The notes under the pieces are model-generated. The model had not been told where the DNA came from, made no database searches, and was given only the letters and a program-made list of their open reading frames with translations. From Candidatus Aminicenantes bacterium UBA2190 (GTDB lineage Bacteria; Acidobacteriota; Aminicenantia; UBA2199), in assembly GCA_002335385.1 (NCBI GenBank), contig DCVK01000058.1:1-17073 (forward strand): DNA of 17,073 nt, in the 5' to 3' direction. The translations under genes and the position numbers were made by a program. Of the stretch, positions 14,114 through 17,073 are shown piece after piece. Every line of letters begins with the position of its first letter. Within the stretch, counting starts at the first letter, position 1.

Positions 14114-15139
14114 TCATCCGTTCGAGCGCTCGCGCAGCATGCGCAGCTGCCAGAGCTCGCGGGGGCTGGCGTGCAAGAGCGGCGCCAGCAGCCGCCAGCC
14201 GAGGGGGCCGATGCTGCGGCGCAGCGCCTCGAGCTCGCGGAACTTCTCCTCCACCCCGGGGTCGGCTGGAACCGGGATCTCCTGCTCCTGCAGCAGCAGG
14301 ACGGCCTTGGCCTTGATCGACAGCTCGACATGCAGGCGCAGGGCGCAGAGCATGTCGACCAGGGCGTAGCCCGGCAGCCGGGCCCGCAGCGACTGCAGGT
14401 AGCGGCCGATGTTGGAGCCCAGCACCTGGCCGCTGCGGATCACCTCCAGCAGCTCGAGGTCGCCGCCGAAGCCGGTCTCCAGCCAGCGGCGCAGGGAAAG
14501 CTCGCTGCGGCGGTAGACCAGGAGGATCGTCAGCGGCAGTGCGAACAGGAAACCGACCGAGGTCAGGAGCTGGCCGCGCAGGGAAAAATGGTTGAACAGC
14601 GAATGGATCAGCACGGCAGCGGCCAGGCCGGGCAGGATGTCGACGGCGCGCTCCCTCTGCCGCCGCTCGGACCGGCTCTTGGCCACGATGCCGACCAGGG
14701 CGACGGTACCGCCGTGCATGACCGCCGTGCCGAAGCCGCGGATGGTCCAGAGCAGGGGGGCGTGGTCGTGGAGGGTGCGGAGGAAATAAACGTTCTCGAA
14801 GAGGGCGAAGCCGGTGCCGACCGCAAAGCCGACAATGGCCGCGTCGACCAGAAAGCCCAGGCGGCGCCCGCGCAGCAGCAGGAAAAGATACAGGGCCTTG
14901 GCAGCCTCCTCGACGGGAGGGGCCAGGTAGCGGGCGTAGGCCGGGGCGCTCAGCCCCGTCCCGTTTAGCAGCCAGCGGTTCAAGAGCAGGCAAAGCATAG
15001 CGGCGCCGGCGCCGGCGAGCAGCGCCTCGAGCACCAGGCGTGGCTTGACGAGGCGAAAGTTGTCGAAAGCATACAGGATGGCCGCGAAGGTCAGCACCGG
15101 CAAAAAAGCCAGGCTGACGCGCAGCAGTAGGCCCCCCAT
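14114..15139 (-). CDS. PrsW-family intramembrane metalloprotease-like protein with long C-terminal tail
   Basis: Polytopic membrane protein with the full signature of the PrsW/CPBP-like intramembrane protease group: PPVEEAAKALYL (E77, E78, K81), GFALFENVYF (E115, N116), AVMHGGTVALVG (H142) and IHSLFNHFS (H179, N183). B. subtilis PrsW cleaves an anti-sigma factor; the target here is unknown. About seven spans occupy residues 1-210. Residues 212-341 are a predicted soluble, helical, Leu/Arg-rich tail not found in a minimal PrsW of about 220 residues; its last 25 codons recur as a relic at 7460-7537. I chose the ATG at 15137-15139, 2 nt after the upstream stop (TGACCATG, translational coupling). 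A GTG at 15164-15166 would add nine residues and overlap the upstream gene by 25 nt. It is co-transcribed with the propeller/barrel gene. Confidence 0.87.
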   Translation of the reverse strand: MGGLLLRVSLAFLPVLTFAAILYAFDNFRLVKPRLVLEALLAGAGAAMLCLLLNRWLLNGTGLSAPAYARYLAPPVEEAAKALYLFLLLRGRRLGFLVDAAIVGFAVGTGFALFENVYFLRTLHDHAPLLWTIRGFGTAVMHGGTVALVGIVAKSRSERRQRERAVDILPGLAAAVLIHSLFNHFSLRGQLLTSVGFLFALPLTILLVYRRSELSLRRWLETGFGGDLELLEVIRSGQVLGSNIGRYLQSLRARLPGYALVDMLCALRLHVELSIKAKAVLLLQEQEIPVPADPGVEEKFRELEALRRSIGPLGWRLLAPLLHASPRELWQLRMLRERSNG

Positions 15140-15141
15140 GG

Positions 15142-17073
15142 TCAGATCTTGAGTGAAACCATCCACTCGTCGGCCGCATCCCTCCCTTCAGCGAAGGCGC
15201 GGGCATAGCCCAGTGACAGGGTCAGCTGGTGGTGGGAAAGGGCGATCAGGCGGATGTCCGCCTGCACGCCGGCATTCAGCCAGTGGCGCCGGAGGGCCTG
15301 CCGGTCGAGATCGGTGAGCAAGCCGCCGGAAAAGAGCGAAGCGCTGAGCCAGTTGGCGTAAAGGAAGGGGAAACCGAGCCGGCGGAAGAAGAGCGGGGGC
15401 AGGTTCCATTCCAGCGTCAGCTTGGCGAAGTTGCGCCCGCCCGCTCCGTTCAGATCGAGACCCGGGAAGGAGTAGAACTCACGGTAACGCCGGCTTTCCT
15501 GATGGTCGACCCAGTTGTTGCCGAAGCCGCCGAAGTAGAAGCGGGCGAAGGGATCGCTGCGGCCGCCGAAAGCATTGCCGGCGGCGCCCCGCAGCCAAAC
15601 CGAGGAATGGCGGACGGGCAAAGGCAAGCCGAGGTCGAGGCCGCCGAACAGCCTCGGGTAGAGGACCCGGTTGACGTGGGTATTGGCCAGCACCAGCCGG
15701 TACTGGAAGCCTTTCTCATCCTCGACCGCGGCCAGCGACCTGCGCAGGTACTTGTAGTTCAGCCTGGCTTCCAGGGTAAAGAAGCGCCCATGGTCGATGC
15801 CGATGTTCTGGTAATCGGGCAGCCGTTCCATGCCGAAATATCCGGCGGCCCGGACGGAATAATCCAGGAAGCGGCTCGGCTCGTCGTAGATCAGGTTCTT
15901 GCCGTACTGCAGCTGCAGCGCCTGCCCCTTGCGACTGGCCTTGGTGGGGCCGAAGAGATCATAAAAGTCGGCGGCGTTGTGGGTGGCGGTGAATTCCCAG
16001 TTGCGCAGCGCCGCGTGCAGCCTCAGGTGCAGCCGCTCCGCATCGGGGAGGCTTCCGTCCGGGGAATAGGTGGCGGTCAGGTCAACGCGCTCCAAACTGA
16101 TCTTGTCGGCCAGGTGGAAGCGCAGGCCGACGGCCGGGGAATCCTTGTAGCCTTCGATCACCGGGAAGAGCGACTTGAGCCCGATCTGGCTTCTCAGCCG
16201 GTAGTGGCCCCGGGAACGGACCAGCGGCCGGGAGTCGATAAGGCTGGGCCGCTCGGCCATCCACTCGCGCACCTGCGGATGGACTTCGCTGAGCTGCTGG
16301 CCCAGCATGGTGATGGCCCGCACCGGCATTGACTCCGGCCGCTGGCCGGAGATGACGGCGGGCCGGAAGCCGGCGGCGGTGTAGCGGAACACCAGCAGTG
16401 AGCCGTCTTCGAGCGGGACCGGCCGGAAGAAACCGCCGTCGGTGTTGGTCAGGATCTCGACCTGGCCGGAATCCAGGTCGCAGCGGTAGATGTTGGCCAC
16501 GCCCGAATAGTAGGACGAGCCGAACAGCGAGCGCCCATCGCGGGAGAAGACGAAACCAGCCGGCGAGCTGCTTTCAAAATCGGACAGGGTCTCGTAGGCA
16601 ACCTCGCCGCCCGCGAGCTTGGCCAGATCGATCTTGATCAGGGACTGGCGGCCGCTGACCTCGGTCAGCGCCGCCGCCATCCAGTTGCCGTCGGGCGAGA
16701 TGGAGATGTCGTAGATGTCCTTGCCATAGGGCCAGGAGTAGACTTGCTTCCACTCGCGGTAGGGCGCGATGATGCGCACGATGGTGGAGATGCCGTTGTA
16801 GTGGCGCACCCCCCACAGCGAGCGGTCGGCGCGGTTGAAGGCCAGGTCGCCGATGCGGCCGTCCCTGATGAGCCGGTGCGAGCGGCCGCTGTCGACCTCA
16901 AGAAGGCGCAGGTCGCGCCAGGCGTTGTTGTCGGTCGTATAGAAAAGGATCCCCTGCTCCTCGTCATAGGCCAGCGAACAGACGCTGTAGATGGCCGGTC
17001 CCTTGACGTCGCGCAGCTTGCGCAGGGAGCCGCTGTCCATGTCGAGCTCCGCCAGGTGGGCCACCTGGCCGGG
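15142..17073 (-). CDS. Envelope protein: TolB-like beta-propeller followed by a predicted outer-membrane beta-barrel (5' end missing)
   Basis: The frame is open to the window edge, so the N-terminus is missing; 643 residues are visible. The first 270 or so show repeating WD40/PD40 (TolB-type) blades, e.g. CSLAYDEEQGILFYTT, DISISPDGNWMAAAL, FVFSRDGRSLFGSSYYSG and the NIYRCDLDSGQVEILTN turn. From about residue 300 to the end, alternating amphipathic strands with aromatic girdles suggest a beta-barrel of about 12-16 strands (e.g. YRLRSQIGLKSLFPV, RFFTLEARLNYKYL, FYFGGFGNN, FAKLTLEWNLPP). The last strand ends WMVSLKI rather than in Phe. The late GGFGNN...GGRNFAKLTLEWNLPP region resembles Omp85/BamA-type barrel ends, but I cannot confirm the family. 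Missing residues could hold a signal peptide and further domains. It is the upstream partner of the PrsW-like gene (2 nt apart). Function unknown. Confidence 0.7.
   Translation of the reverse strand, partial: PGQVAHLAELDMDSGSLRKLRDVKGPAIYSVCSLAYDEEQGILFYTTDNNAWRDLRLLEVDSGRSHRLIRDGRIGDLAFNRADRSLWGVRHYNGISTIVRIIAPYREWKQVYSWPYGKDIYDISISPDGNWMAAALTEVSGRQSLIKIDLAKLAGGEVAYETLSDFESSSPAGFVFSRDGRSLFGSSYYSGVANIYRCDLDSGQVEILTNTDGGFFRPVPLEDGSLLVFRYTAAGFRPAVISGQRPESMPVRAITMLGQQLSEVHPQVREWMAERPSLIDSRPLVRSRGHYRLRSQIGLKSLFPVIEGYKDSPAVGLRFHLADKISLERVDLTATYSPDGSLPDAERLHLRLHAALRNWEFTATHNAADFYDLFGPTKASRKGQALQLQYGKNLIYDEPSRFLDYSVRAAGYFGMERLPDYQNIGIDHGRFFTLEARLNYKYLRRSLAAVEDEKGFQYRLVLANTHVNRVLYPRLFGGLDLGLPLPVRHSSVWLRGAAGNAFGGRSDPFARFYFGGFGNNWVDHQESRRYREFYSFPGLDLNGAGGRNFAKLTLEWNLPPLFFRRLGFPFLYANWLSASLFSGGLLTDLDRQALRRHWLNAGVQADIRLIALSHHQLTLSLGYARAFAEGRDAADEWMVSLKI

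Overview
This 17 kb window looks like a chromosomal segment of a GC-rich, Gram-negative-type (diderm) bacterium. The best lineage guess is Acidobacteriota or the Aminicenantes (OP8) group. Three things suggest this: an Oar-like TonB-dependent receptor with an N-terminal carboxypeptidase-regulatory domain, a kinase/PEGA/SUMF1-type fusion protein, and degenerate heptamer repeats between genes. The assignment is inference. Outer-membrane proteins and an O-antigen-type exporter support a diderm envelope. There are no phage, IS, CRISPR, tRNA or rRNA genes.

Layout. Positions 1-525 (minus) hold the start of groEL and all of groES, with a near-consensus sigma-70 promoter and no visible CIRCE operator. 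Positions 526-903 are AT-rich and carry two heptamer tracts. Positions 904-2118 (minus) encode an ArsB/NhaD/CitMHS-type permease. A 297-bp divergent intergenic region follows, with two promoters and two mirrored heptamer tracts. Positions 2416-3111 (plus) encode an isoprenylcysteine-methyltransferase-like membrane protein, apparently from a leaderless mRNA. It meets a minus-strand operon tail to tail at a shared CTAG stop. That operon (5632 to 3108) is wzm-wzt-rfaE2-like: ABC export of a surface polysaccharide plus one step of nucleotide-heptose synthesis.

Positions 5748-7442 (plus) encode a secreted S41-like peptidase with a C-terminal TPR. Positions 7729-10698 (plus) encode a 989-residue membrane-anchored Ser/Thr kinase fused to PEGA, SUMF1/FGE-like and alpha/beta-hydrolase domains. 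The gene has its own promoter and a terminator shared with the convergent receptor gene. Positions 10925-13954 (minus) encode the TonB-dependent receptor. Positions 14114-15139 (minus) encode a PrsW-type intramembrane protease with a long C-terminal tail, directly behind a beta-propeller/beta-barrel envelope protein (15142-17073, 5' end outside the window).

Two gene relics sit in the gaps. A 78-bp copy of the 3' end of a PrsW-like gene lies before the kinase gene (7460-7537). The first 15 codons of a second kinase gene, with a ribosome binding site, lie just after it (10712-10774). Together they suggest that the kinase locus has been through duplication and deletion. The common theme is envelope biogenesis and sensing: polysaccharide export, outer-membrane uptake, periplasmic and intramembrane proteolysis, and a transmembrane kinase.
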